Shown here one piece after another: positions 1 to 7,425 of a stretch of 25,721 bases of DNA. Positions within the stretch are counted from its first letter, which is position 1. Every line of letters starts with the position of its first letter. This DNA comes from Candidatus Peregrinibacteria bacterium (GTDB lineage Bacteria > Patescibacteriota > Gracilibacteria > UBA1369). Position numbers and translations under genes: made by a program. The stretch covers positions 1 through 25,721 of the forward strand of contig WJLA01000119.1 of the NCBI GenBank assembly GCA_014728765.1. Direction: 5' to 3'. The notes below the pieces were generated by a model. That model had not been told where the DNA came from. It did no database searches and saw nothing but the letters and a program-made list of their open reading frames with translations.

Positions 1-346
1 GTTCTACTTGCAATTCAATCGCAAGAAAAGTTCTACCGGCTTTATTGAGGGTTTGATCAAATAATTTTTTTTGATTTAGTGTCCTTGGTATACCATCAAA
101 GATAATTTTTTGATCGTTTGAAATGTTTTTCAGAAATTCGGCTAGCATTTCCATGATGATATCGTCACTAACAAGTTTGCCATTGTTGATGAGATCATTG
201 ATTTTGTTGCCGATTGGAGTTTGTTCTTCGGATACTTTTCTTAATTCTTTGCCGGTTTCAAAAATAAGCATATTATATTTTTCGGCAATAATTTTAGCTT
301 GGGTTCCTTTTCCCGAACCTTGAATTCCAAAAAGTATTAAATCCAT
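1..346 (-). CDS. adk: Adenylate kinase, N-terminal part (cut by window edge)
   Basis: Adenylate kinase interconverts ATP + AMP and 2 ADP in the cytoplasm. The first 115 codons are visible and the rest runs off the left edge. A P-loop GIQGSGKGTQ lies at residues 7-16. A TGKELR segment follows, matching the AMP-site TGD(M/L)LR motif but with Lys where Asp is usual. FDGIPRT further on matches the FDG(F/Y)PRT motif of the CORE/AMP region. The start is the ATG at 344-346, six bases after the secY stop, with no Shine-Dalgarno sequence. secY-adk is the classic end of the spc cluster, so the gene is probably co-transcribed with the ribosomal genes. The LID domain and any zinc cysteines lie outside the window. 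Confidence 0.95.
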   Translation of the reverse strand, partial: MDLILFGIQGSGKGTQAKIIAEKYNMLIFETGKELRKVSEEQTPIGNKINDLINNGKLVSDDIIMEMLAEFLKNISNDQKIIFDGIPRTLNQKKLFDQTLNKAGRTFLAIELQVE

Positions 347-352
347 GAATCT

Positions 353-1651
353 TTAATATAATTTGTTGTAGTCATGCATGACCATTTGAGCATTGACTTT
401 TCTAACAATGTCCAAAACAACACTTACGACGATGATCATACCGGCTCCACCGATTAAAATAGGGATGGCACCGATAGATAATGAAGAGGATAAGAGTGAA
501 ATTAAACTTGGTGATATTGCCAAAAATGCTATAAACAAACCTCCCCAAAGGTTTAATCTGTTAGAAACCTTTCCAAGGTATTCCGCAGTTTGTTTGCCCG
601 GTCTGATTCCAGGAATATAGCCACCTCTTTTTTGTACTGTTTCAGCTACTTGTTCAGGGTTAAATGTTATACTTACATAAAAATATGTGAATCCGATAAC
701 CAAAAAGAAGTAGAACAGTGAATACCAGATAGAATTTACGCTGAAATTTGAAAGTATCCAGTCGGAAATCGTTCTTAGAGTTGCGTTATCAGAACCTTGC
801 ATAAATTGGGCAAGAATTCCTGGAACGCTAACTACTGATAGAGAGAAAATGATAGGAATCATACCAGCTTGATTAACTCTGATCGGCAGGTTTGATTTGG
901 TGCTTCCTGATTTTGCACCTCTGGTAGCGTAAAGAATAGGTATTCGTCTTTCTCCTTCCGTAACAATCACGACAAACACTATCAGAATAATTGTGATTAA
1001 GAACATGATTACAAAAGGAATCAAGAATTGAGTTGATTCTTGAGCGAGTGCCAAGTTTTGTGAAACTATTTGAGGAACAGATGAAATGATACTGGCGAAA
1101 ATCAAAATGGAAATACCGTTACTGATTCCATATTCAGTGATTAATTCACCAAGCCACATAAGAAGTAGTGTTCCGGCAGTTACAGTGATCATTATTGGTA
1201 TTAATGTGGTTAAGCTTCCCACATTTTCAACAATTGGAATTTGAGATTGAGAGTTTAGTAACAAAATCATTCCATATGATTGAATAAAAGCAATTGGAAC
1301 TGTTAATAGTCGAGTATAAGTATTGAGTTTTTTTCTACCCTCCATTCCTTCTTTGGAAAGGTTTTCCAATGATGGAACAATAACAGTTAATAACTGTACA
1401 ATAATGGATGCATTAATATAAGGGGAAAGTCCCATTAAAATAATGGAAAAATTTTGCGCACTTCCACCGGTCAACATACTGAAGGTTCCAAGCAATTGAT
1501 TTTGTTCAAATATTCTACTGATAGCGTCAATGTTTGCTCCCGGAATGCTAATTTGAGATATTAATCTGTATATAACTAAAATCCCCAAAGTAAAGAGGAT
1601 TTTTGATCTTAAATCTTTTGAATTCCAAATTTGTTGTAAATATTTTAACAT
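353..1651 (-). CDS. secY: SecY, channel subunit of the Sec translocon
   Basis: SecY forms the pore of the SecYEG translocase that exports and inserts proteins at the inner membrane. The 432-residue product has the usual length and about ten hydrophobic segments. The plug/TM2 region lies near residues 55-90. The cytoplasmic C4 loop carries RRIP at 235-238 and RVNQAG at 258-263. The C5 loop, which contacts SecA and the ribosome, carries FNPEQVAE at 330-337 and GGYIPGIRPG at 343-352. It sits 13 bases after rplO and directly before adk. The spc-cluster position supports orthology. The plus-strand surface protein in this window would be one of its clients. Confidence 0.98.
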   Translation of the reverse strand: MLKYLQQIWNSKDLRSKILFTLGILVIYRLISQISIPGANIDAISRIFEQNQLLGTFSMLTGGSAQNFSIILMGLSPYINASIIVQLLTVIVPSLENLSKEGMEGRKKLNTYTRLLTVPIAFIQSYGMILLLNSQSQIPIVENVGSLTTLIPIMITVTAGTLLLMWLGELITEYGISNGISILIFASIISSVPQIVSQNLALAQESTQFLIPFVIMFLITIILIVFVVIVTEGERRIPILYATRGAKSGSTKSNLPIRVNQAGMIPIIFSLSVVSVPGILAQFMQGSDNATLRTISDWILSNFSVNSIWYSLFYFFLVIGFTYFYVSITFNPEQVAETVQKRGGYIPGIRPGKQTAEYLGKVSNRLNLWGGLFIAFLAISPSLISLLSSSLSIGAIPILIGGAGMIIVVSVVLDIVRKVNAQMVMHDYNKLY

Positions 1652-1664
1652 GATTGTTTAGACT

Positions 1665-2156
1665 TTATTTTTGATCAGTAGCTTTTTTCGATGAAGATTT
1701 TTTATCACCAATCAGTATTTCAACTGTTCCTCCTTTTTTTTCAATTTTATCTTTGGCGGAATTAGAAACAGCTGTTAGTTTAACGTTTATTTTTTTTGAA
1801 ACATCTCCGTTTCCCAAAAGTTTAACCGGTAAATCTTTTTTGCTAATCAATTTCTTTTCATATAAAGCAATTAAATCCACTGTTGAATTATCATCAAAAG
1901 AATCCAAATCAGTTAAATTAATTACTTGAAAATTAATTTTATTAGGATTTTTAAAGCCTTTAAGTTTAGGCATTTTTCTGTAAAGGGGAGTGTCTCCACC
2001 TGTGAATCCAGGTTTTATATTTCCGCCCGTTCTTGATTTTTGACCATTTTCGCCTCTACCGCAATTTGATCCTAAGGTTGATCCGTTTCCTCTACCTAAC
2101 CTTCTTTTGGACTTAACCGCTCCTTTATTTCTTTTTAGATTTAATAATGCTTCCAT
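1665..2156 (-). CDS. rplO: 50S ribosomal protein L15 (uL15)
   Basis: L15 is a late-assembly 50S protein. The 163-residue product has the diagnostic glycine- and arginine-rich N-terminal extension (RLGRGNGSTLGSNCGRGENG, about residues 19-38) and a middle KLKGFKNPNK stretch matching the family. The C-terminal globular part ends in a short Lys/Ser tail (about residues 152-163). It follows rpsE after only 28 bases, with no rpmD (L30) gene between them, unlike the common rpsE-rpmD-rplO order. The start ATG has no Shine-Dalgarno sequence. Confidence 0.97.
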   Translation of the reverse strand: MEALLNLKRNKGAVKSKRRLGRGNGSTLGSNCGRGENGQKSRTGGNIKPGFTGGDTPLYRKMPKLKGFKNPNKINFQVINLTDLDSFDDNSTVDLIALYEKKLISKKDLPVKLLGNGDVSKKINVKLTAVSNSAKDKIEKKGGTVEILIGDKKSSSKKATDQK

Positions 2157-2184
2157 GACAAATTTATAAGTATTAATTTAAATT

Positions 2185-2871
2185 TTAAGATGATTTCTTC
2201 TCTTTTGCAGTTTTTTCACTTTTCTTAGTCTCTTTTTTTTGATCAGTATTTTTTTCTGATTTAGAGTTTTTAGAAACCTTTGCTTTAGAAGAAGGTTTTT
2301 TATTGGTAAATTTCTTCTTTTGATTTGGTGCTTTTTTGGCTTCTACTTTTTTCTTTTCTTCTTCATCCGATAAATTCGGTTGAATTTTTAACCAAGGAAT
2401 AGTCTTTAGAGTTGAGAGAGCACTGATAGTACCCTGACTATTATTTAACTTGTTGGTTGTTCCATATGATTTACTCATAATATCTTTAATGCCGGCCAAT
2501 TCAAGAACTTTTCTAATGCTTCCACCCGCTTTTATACCTGTACCCGGACAAGCTGGCAAAAGTAAAATGTTAGAACTTTTGAATTTATGTTTGATTTGAT
2601 GAGGAATTGTAGTTCCGGCCATTGGGACATTGATCATATCTTTTTTGGCTTGAGCTATAGCTTTGGAAATCGCACCGGTTACTTCAACCGATTTTCCTAT
2701 TCCCACACCGACTTTGCCTTTTTTGTTACCGATTACAACGGTAGCTCTAAATCGAAGTCTTCGTCCTCCTTTAACCACACGTGTAACGCGGTCAATTTGA
2801 ATGACTTCTTCTTCGAATTCCTTTTGTTCTTTGATAGGAGCTCTTCCTCCTTTTTTCATTGGCTTTGCCAC
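2185..2871 (-). CDS. rpsE: 30S ribosomal protein S5 (uS5) with long Lys-rich tail
   Basis: S5 acts in decoding accuracy and mRNA entry on the 30S subunit. Residues 1-165 are the family fold: the N-terminal double-stranded-RNA-binding-like domain includes GGRRLRFRATVVIGNKKGKV (about 35-54) and the C-terminal domain includes GTGIKAGGSIRKVLELAGI. The protein is 228 residues, against roughly 165 in typical bacteria. Residues 168-228 form an unstructured tail with about 23 Lys in 61 residues. The start is read as GTG at 2869-2871 (GTG GCA AAG CCA); an ATG four codons downstream (2857-2859) is an alternative. Neither has a Shine-Dalgarno sequence. Confidence 0.96.
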   Translation of the reverse strand: MAKPMKKGGRAPIKEQKEFEEEVIQIDRVTRVVKGGRRLRFRATVVIGNKKGKVGVGIGKSVEVTGAISKAIAQAKKDMINVPMAGTTIPHQIKHKFKSSNILLLPACPGTGIKAGGSIRKVLELAGIKDIMSKSYGTTNKLNNSQGTISALSTLKTIPWLKIQPNLSDEEEKKKVEAKKAPNQKKKFTNKKPSSKAKVSKNSKSEKNTDQKKETKKSEKTAKEKKSS

Positions 2872-2893
2872 AGTAATTAAAGTTATATTATAT

Positions 2894-3235
2894 TTAAAAT
2901 TTTAATCCACCTTCTCTGGCACCTTCCGCGATAGCTTTGATTCTGCCATGGTATTTGTAGCCGTTGCGATCAAGCACACAGCTATCAATTTTTTGTTCTT
3001 TTGCCAGTTTGGCTAATTCTTCTCCGACTTGTTTCGCTCTTTCCATTTTAGTGCCTTTTTCAATTTTAAGATCAGAAGCACCAACTATAGTTTTTTGACT
3101 CTTATCATCGATTAGTTGAGCATAGTTGTTGTTTAGACTTTTAAAAACAACAAGTCTAGGTTTTTCAGAATGACTGATTTTTCCTTTAGCTCGGATTTTT
3201 CTTCGAAGTCTTTGATGTTGCTTGAGATTTTTCAT
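2894..3235 (-). CDS. rplR: 50S ribosomal protein L18 (uL18)
   Basis: L18 binds 5S rRNA and, with L5, anchors it in the central protuberance of the 50S subunit. The 113-residue length is normal. The N-terminus is the usual basic RLRRKIRAKGK region. The C-terminus has the family signature near YKYHGRIKAIAEGAREGGL, here reading DRNGYKYHG where DRGGYKYHG is common. It lies between rplF (24 bases upstream) and rpsE (22 bases downstream), the standard spc order. Confidence 0.97.
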   Translation of the reverse strand: MKNLKQHQRLRRKIRAKGKISHSEKPRLVVFKSLNNNYAQLIDDKSQKTIVGASDLKIEKGTKMERAKQVGEELAKLAKEQKIDSCVLDRNGYKYHGRIKAIAEGAREGGLKF

Positions 3236-3259
3236 GACTTTTTAAATAGTTTTAGTTGA

Positions 3260-3811
3260 TTATTTATCTTTACCTGCGGCTTTACCTGCTTTCATCGCTA
3301 CATATTCTCCAAGATATCTTACTCCTTTACCTTTATAAGGTTCCGGACTTCTAAAAGATCTTATTTTGGCCGCAGCTTCTCCGACGTGTTGTTTATTAAT
3401 TCCTTTGATTACAAGAATATTTTTCTTTTCAGGATCCAGTTCAATGTTGACACCTTCGGGTGGAGTAAACTCAATAGGGTGAGAGTATCCCAGATTCAAT
3501 ACAACTTTTTTACCTTGAACATTAGCTCTATAACCCACTCCAAGAATTTCCAATTTTTTTTCATAACCGTCAGTTACTCCTTTAATCATGTTAGCAATCA
3601 ATGTTCTGGATAAACCGTGCAATTCACGATTCTTTTTTTGATCATTCGGTCTTGTTACCGTAATTATATTATCATCAATGCGGATATTAATTTTAGGACT
3701 AATTTGTGTTTTCAATTCACCTTTTGGTCCTTTTACGGTAATAACGTTTTGATCATTGATTACTGTTACACCATTTGGTATGTTAATCGGTAGTTTTCCT
3801 ATTCTTGACAT
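3260..3811 (-). CDS. rplF: 50S ribosomal protein L6 (uL6)
   Basis: L6 lies near the factor-binding site of the 50S subunit and contacts helix 97 of 23S rRNA and the sarcin-ricin region. The 183-residue product starts with the canonical MSRIGKLPI. It shows the two-repeat L6 fold and ends with the family signature PEPYKGKGVRYLGE at about residues 155-168, followed by a Lys/Ala tail. Length and gene order (rpsH-rplF-rplR) are normal. No Shine-Dalgarno sequence precedes the ATG. Confidence 0.97.
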   Translation of the reverse strand: MSRIGKLPINIPNGVTVINDQNVITVKGPKGELKTQISPKINIRIDDNIITVTRPNDQKKNRELHGLSRTLIANMIKGVTDGYEKKLEILGVGYRANVQGKKVVLNLGYSHPIEFTPPEGVNIELDPEKKNILVIKGINKQHVGEAAAKIRSFRSPEPYKGKGVRYLGEYVAMKAGKAAGKDK

Positions 3812-3824
3812 TGTATTGTTTAGG

Positions 3825-4208
3825 TTATATTACTTCACAAATTATTTCTCCACCAAGTTTGGATTTTCTTGCTTCGTCATCACTCATAATTCCTTTAGGA
3901 GTAGAAACGACATTGATACCAAGTCCTCCGTTTACTTTTTTAATTTCCGCACTTTTTTTGTAAATTCTTTGTCCGGGCTTGCTGACTCTTTTGATTGAAA
4001 AAATTTCTTTCTCGGGATTCAATTCCAATACCAATTCTTTATTTGGAACTTCTCCTTCAATTTGATATTTCAAAATGTAGTTTTTTTGCTTTAAGACCTC
4101 CAGTATTTGAGCTTTCATTTTTGAATGAGGAACTCTGATAAGATCTTTTTTTGCTTGTTTAGCGTTTCTGATTCTAGTTAGCAAATCTGATATAGTATCT
4201 GTGTACAT
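3825..4208 (-). CDS. rpsH: 30S ribosomal protein S8 (uS8)
   Basis: S8 is a primary 16S rRNA-binding protein of the 30S platform. In E. coli it is also the translational repressor of the spc operon. The 127-residue product begins DTISDLLTRIRNA, as in the family, and ends with the conserved KGIMSDDEARKSKLGGEI segment (about residues 104-121), matching the KGI(M)(T/S)D.EAR....GGE signature. It starts 19 bases after rpsN and ends 13 bases before rplF. I saw no S8-type repressor stem-loop in the short gaps around rplE or rpsN. Confidence 0.97.
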   Translation of the reverse strand: MYTDTISDLLTRIRNAKQAKKDLIRVPHSKMKAQILEVLKQKNYILKYQIEGEVPNKELVLELNPEKEIFSIKRVSKPGQRIYKKSAEIKKVNGGLGINVVSTPKGIMSDDEARKSKLGGEIICEVI

Positions 4209-4227
4209 ATTTATAAATATTTAAATT

Positions 4228-4452
4228 TTACCAAGATGATTTTTTTAATCCCATTATTTTCCCTTGTCTGGCTTTTTCTCTGAAACATATTCTACAGATA
4301 CCGAATCTTCTCAAATATCCATGATTTCTGCCACATAAGTGACATCTGTTATAGACACGAGTAGGGAAAGTAGGTTTTTTACCCGCTGCAAGCTGTCTTG
4401 CTTTTTTTTCTTGTCTTCTAGCTGTTTTTACAATTAGTGCTGTTCTTGCCAT
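4228..4452 (-). CDS. rpsN: 30S ribosomal protein S14, zinc-binding type (uS14)
   Basis: S14 is a 30S head protein. Two CxxC pairs, C37/C40 and C53/C56 (CHLCGRNHGYLRRFGICRIC), identify the zinc-binding form. The C-terminus, GLKKSSW, is the family ending. The protein has 74 residues against about 61 for most zinc-type S14. The extra dozen residues lie in the basic N-terminal segment before the first CxxC (about residues 12-30). It starts five bases after the rplE stop, the usual spc position. Confidence 0.97.
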   Translation of the reverse strand: MARTALIVKTARRQEKKARQLAAGKKPTFPTRVYNRCHLCGRNHGYLRRFGICRICFREKARQGKIMGLKKSSW

Positions 4453-4457
4453 TACTT

Positions 4458-5036
4458 TTATTGATTATCAGTTTTAGATTTAATAGGGGCCTGGAATGGG
4501 AAACCCATTGCCTTTAATAGTTCATATGCTTGTTGATTGTCTTTGGCTGAAGTAACTACTGTGATTTGAAGACCATGAATTTTAACGATATCATCCGGGT
4601 TGATTTCAGGAAATACAGTATGTTCTTTGATTGCCAGTGAATAATTACCTTTGCCATCAAAACTTTTTGGAGATATACCTCTGAAGTCTCTGGTTCTGGG
4701 TAAAGTTACATTTACAAGTTTATTTAAAAAATCATACATTCTTTGTCCTCTGAGAGTTGAAAATACTCCAACCGGCATTCCTTCACGAAGTTTGAAATTG
4801 GAAATGGATTTTCTAGCTTTAGCCACAACCGGTTTTTGTCCGGTTATCAAGCTAACGTTTTCGACTATTTCAGAATAATCTTTTCCACCTTCCAGCAATT
4901 TACCAATTCCAACATTAACTATAACTTTTTCTACTTTTGGCACAGCATTAATATTTTTGATGCCAAGGGTTTTTTGAAGTTCAGGTAAAATATCTTCGTA
5001 ATATCTATTTTTTAATTGCTTTACTTTGCTTGCCAT
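4458..5036 (-). CDS. rplE: 50S ribosomal protein L5 (uL5)
   Basis: L5 binds 5S rRNA and contacts the P-site tRNA and the 30S head across the subunit interface. The 192-residue product includes the family signature around LREGMPVGVFSTLRG. The later TLPRTRDFRGISPKSFDGKG stretch is the conserved DFRG..P..FDG.GNY region. The order rplX-rplE-rpsN is standard, with 12- and 5-base gaps. The last ten residues (after FPFQAP) are slightly longer than usual. Confidence 0.97.
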   Translation of the reverse strand: MASKVKQLKNRYYEDILPELQKTLGIKNINAVPKVEKVIVNVGIGKLLEGGKDYSEIVENVSLITGQKPVVAKARKSISNFKLREGMPVGVFSTLRGQRMYDFLNKLVNVTLPRTRDFRGISPKSFDGKGNYSLAIKEHTVFPEINPDDIVKIHGLQITVVTSAKDNQQAYELLKAMGFPFQAPIKSKTDNQ

Positions 5037-5048
5037 TGTTTTAAATTT

Positions 5049-5390
5049 TTAAGCTTTTACTTTCTTAGTTGCACTAACGGAGTTTTCTAGTGAAGAGCCG
5101 GATTTTACTGTGAGCCTTTCTTTTTTACCGTTAGCTAATTTATTATACTTTACTCTGGTTGGTTTATTACTTTTTGGATCCAAAACCATTACATTTGATG
5201 CGTCCATAAATCCTTCAAAGGTAATTTTTTCACCAGGTTGATTATATCTTTTTTTGATATGCTTAGTTTTTAGGTTAATTTTTTCAACTTTAACTCTGTT
5301 TCGTTTAGCGGAAATTTCCATTATTTTACCTGTTTTTCCTTTATCTTTACCTGTTATAACCTGTACTTTGTCACCAACTTTGATTTTCAT
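5049..5390 (-). CDS. rplX: 50S ribosomal protein L24 (uL24)
   Basis: L24 is an assembly-initiator protein of the 50S subunit near the exit tunnel. The 113-residue product starts with the KOW motif (KVGDKVQVITGKDKGKTGKI, about residues 4-23), followed by NLKTKHIKKR, the conserved rRNA-contact strand, and the SNVMVLDP segment. The C-terminal 20 residues are Lys/Ser-rich and slightly longer than in E. coli. It lies between rplN and rplE as expected. Confidence 0.97.
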   Translation of the reverse strand: MKIKVGDKVQVITGKDKGKTGKIMEISAKRNRVKVEKINLKTKHIKKRYNQPGEKITFEGFMDASNVMVLDPKSNKPTRVKYNKLANGKKERLTVKSGSSLENSVSATKKVKA

Positions 5391-5411
5391 GACTTTATTT
5401 AACGTTAATTC

Positions 5412-5780
5412 TTATAATACTTCCGGAGCTAAACTGATTATTTTTTGATAACCTTTATCTCTCAGTTCTCTGGCAATTGGTCCGAATACACGAGAACCTT
5501 TAGGGTCTCCGTCTTTATTGATTATGACTATAGCGTTTTGATCAAATCTAATATAGCTACCATCTTTTCTTCCAATTTCTTTTTGAGTTCTTACCACAAC
5601 TCCTTTTTCTACTGAGTGAGTTTTAACCGCACCTTTGGGAGCAGCATGTTTGATAGCCACAACCACAACATCACCAATGCTCGCATATCTTCTTTTGCTT
5701 CCTCCAAGGACTTTGATGCATTGCGCAATTTTCGCTCCTGAGTTATCCGCTACATGTAATTTTGTCATTTGTTGTATCAT
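5412..5780 (-). CDS. rplN: 50S ribosomal protein L14 (uL14)
   Basis: L14 sits at the intersubunit bridge B8 next to L19 and is a docking site for the silencing factor RsfS. The 122-residue length is the family norm. The conserved N-terminal LHVADNSGAK is present, as is CIKVLGGSKRRYA, and FGPIARELRD occurs near the C-terminus. There is no truncation or insertion. It starts four bases after the rpsQ stop. Confidence 0.98.
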   Translation of the reverse strand: MIQQMTKLHVADNSGAKIAQCIKVLGGSKRRYASIGDVVVVAIKHAAPKGAVKTHSVEKGVVVRTQKEIGRKDGSYIRFDQNAIVIINKDGDPKGSRVFGPIARELRDKGYQKIISLAPEVL

Positions 5781-5784
5781 GGCT

Positions 5785-6036
5785 TTATTGATTGTTAACT
5801 ACTGCTTCTTTAGGGGGAACCACTGTCCATCGTTTCAATTTGCTAAGTGGCTTTGTTTCATAAATAACTACTTCATCACCTTCTTTATACTTGTTTTCCG
5901 GATTGTCAGCATAGAACTTGTTTGATGTTCTATATCTCTTTTTATACTTTGAATGTAGACGATAAGTGTGAACCATTACCACTATGGTGTTGTTCATTTT
6001 GTCACTAACTACAATTCCTTTTTTAATTCTTGTCAT
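5785..6036 (-). CDS. rpsQ: 30S ribosomal protein S17 (uS17)
   Basis: S17 is a primary-binding OB-fold protein of the 30S body. The 83-residue product begins KKGIVVSDKMNNTIVV, the family's first two strands. It then shows HSKYKKRYRTSNKFYADNPE, the basic loop, and ends with ETKPLSKLKRW, matching the conserved ..PLSK.K.W signature. It is packed two bases after rpmC and four bases before rplN, which suggests translational coupling. Confidence 0.97.
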   Translation of the reverse strand: MTRIKKGIVVSDKMNNTIVVMVHTYRLHSKYKKRYRTSNKFYADNPENKYKEGDEVVIYETKPLSKLKRWTVVPPKEAVVNNQ

Positions 6037-6038
6037 GA

Positions 6039-6236
6039 TTAGTTATTATTTAAATTTTCATTACCGATTGTCTTGGCTCTGGCAATAAATCTTTTTAGCT
6101 GTTTGATTTTATGGCTTTGATTTAAGTTTTGATCAACAACTTGGATTTTCACTTTTGCCAACTCGTTTTGAGCTTTTGAAATTTCTTTTTCAAGATCGTT
6201 TTTATCTAGTTTTCTTAATTCTTGTGTTGTTAACAT
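6039..6236 (-). CDS. rpmC: 50S ribosomal protein L29 (uL29)
   Basis: L29 is a small two-helix protein at the tunnel exit, next to L23, near where signal recognition particle and trigger factor bind. The 65-residue product reads as two amphipathic helices with the family pattern LRKLDKNDLEKEI...KAQNELAKVKIQ...KIKQLKRFIARAKT. Only two bases separate it from rplP on one side and rpsQ on the other. Confidence 0.95.
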   Translation of the reverse strand: MLTTQELRKLDKNDLEKEISKAQNELAKVKIQVVDQNLNQSHKIKQLKRFIARAKTIGNENLNNN

Positions 6237-6238
6237 AT

Positions 6239-6658
6239 TTAGAATTCGTCAATGTTAATAAATCTACATTTTACAGGTAGTTTGTGAGCAGCTAGTGTCA
6301 TAGCTTCTTTGGCAATATCAGGATTCACACCATCCATTTCAAAGATTATTGCTCCTTTTCGAATTACGCTTACATAATGATCTAAGGCACCTTTACCTGA
6401 ACCCATGGGTACCTCCGCCGCTTTTTGAGTGATAGGTTTATGTGGAAAAACTCTGATCCAAATTTTTCCGCCTCTTTTCACATGTCTTGTCATTGCTCTT
6501 CTGGCAGCTTCTATTTGTCTGGCCGAAATTTCCGCCCCTTCCAAAGATTTAAGGGCATAACTTCCGAAGGAAATTTGATATCCTTTGGTAGCCATTCCTT
6601 TCTCCTTTCCTCTTAGTCTGTGTGACTTTCTATATTTAGTTTTTTTAGGTCCAAACAT
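6239..6658 (-). CDS. rplP: 50S ribosomal protein L16 (uL16)
   Basis: L16 lies beside the A-site tRNA elbow in the 50S subunit and is needed for late assembly. The 139-residue product opens with PKKTKYRKSHRLRGKEKG, as in the family. IEAARRAMTRHVKRGGKIWI (about residues 50-69) and FPHKPITQKAAEVPMGSGKG follow, ending in a normal AAHKLPVKCRF segment. An 84-base gap separates it from rpsC, much more than the other gaps in this cluster, and a weak promoter candidate lies in that gap. Confidence 0.97.
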   Translation of the reverse strand: MFGPKKTKYRKSHRLRGKEKGMATKGYQISFGSYALKSLEGAEISARQIEAARRAMTRHVKRGGKIWIRVFPHKPITQKAAEVPMGSGKGALDHYVSVIRKGAIIFEMDGVNPDIAKEAMTLAAHKLPVKCRFINIDEF

Positions 6659-6706
6659 GGGTTTTAAGTGATATTTCTAGTAATTATTCTTTTCTAAAGC
6701 CAGTGC

Positions 6707-6735
6707 AATCTACTATTAGTTTAAAATTTGGTCAA
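6707..6735 (-). promoter_or_regulatory. Weak candidate promoter in the rpsC-rplP gap
   Basis: Reading the minus strand, TTGACC (6735-6730) and TAGATT (6712-6707) are separated by 17 bases. They match the sigma70 hexamers at five and four of six positions. The gap is unusually long for this tightly packed cluster, so an internal promoter boosting rplP onward is possible. In AT-rich DNA such matches arise by chance, so this is only a candidate. Confidence 0.3.
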
Positions 6736-6742
6736 TATTTTT

Positions 6743-7414
6743 TTAGGCTGTTTCCTCCTTATTATCGTTAATGTATTGTCCTTTCTTATTAAATACATCT
6801 CCTTTGTAAATCCATACCTTGATTCCAATTACACCGTAGGTGGTGCTTGCTCTTTGTTCCGCATATTCGATATTTGCTCTAAAAGTGTGAAGTGGGATTT
6901 TTCCTTGTGTAAAAAATTCACTTCTTGAGATTTCCACACCATTAAGTCTTCCTCCGAGTGAAACTTTAACACCTTGAGCACCTGATTCCATAGCTTTTTC
7001 AATAGCCATTTTGGCAGCTCTTCTATAGGAAACTCTTTTTTCAATTTGCTTGGCGATACTGTCTCCCAGCAAAAACGCATCTATTGCAGGTTTTTTGATC
7101 TCTTTTATGTTTACAACAAAATCTTCGTTGAATTTTTTCTTTAACTTGTCTTTTAGAACATCAAGGTTAGCTCCTTGTCTTCCGATTATGATACCAGGTT
7201 TTGCACTGTGAATGTTAACATGAACTTTATTCGCTGTTCTATGAATTTCGATATTGGAAACTCCGGCATCATCCAATTCTTTTCTGATGGTTGTTTCTAT
7301 TTCGAAATCTTGATGCAAATATTTGGCATATTTTTTCTTGGGTGCAAACCATCGATTGTCCCAGGTTTTGATAATTCCGATTCTCTGTATTGTAGGATTA
7401 ACTTTTTGTCCCAT
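6743..7414 (-). CDS. rpsC: 30S ribosomal protein S3 (uS3)
   Basis: S3 forms part of the mRNA entry tunnel and helicase site of the 30S subunit. The 223-residue product starts MGQKVNPTIQRIGII (family MGQK(V/I)NP...R.GI). Its KH type II domain carries GIIIGRQG, with the GxxG loop GRQG at residues 78-81. The C-terminal S3 domain includes VSLGGRLNGVEISRSE, the conserved GRL.G.EI.R.E signature. It ends after GVIGIKVWIYKG and a short polar tail. It is 11 bases from rplV, the usual neighbour. Confidence 0.98.
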   Translation of the reverse strand: MGQKVNPTIQRIGIIKTWDNRWFAPKKKYAKYLHQDFEIETTIRKELDDAGVSNIEIHRTANKVHVNIHSAKPGIIIGRQGANLDVLKDKLKKKFNEDFVVNIKEIKKPAIDAFLLGDSIAKQIEKRVSYRRAAKMAIEKAMESGAQGVKVSLGGRLNGVEISRSEFFTQGKIPLHTFRANIEYAEQRASTTYGVIGIKVWIYKGDVFNKKGQYINDNKEETA

Positions 7415-7425
7415 GATAAGTTAAA

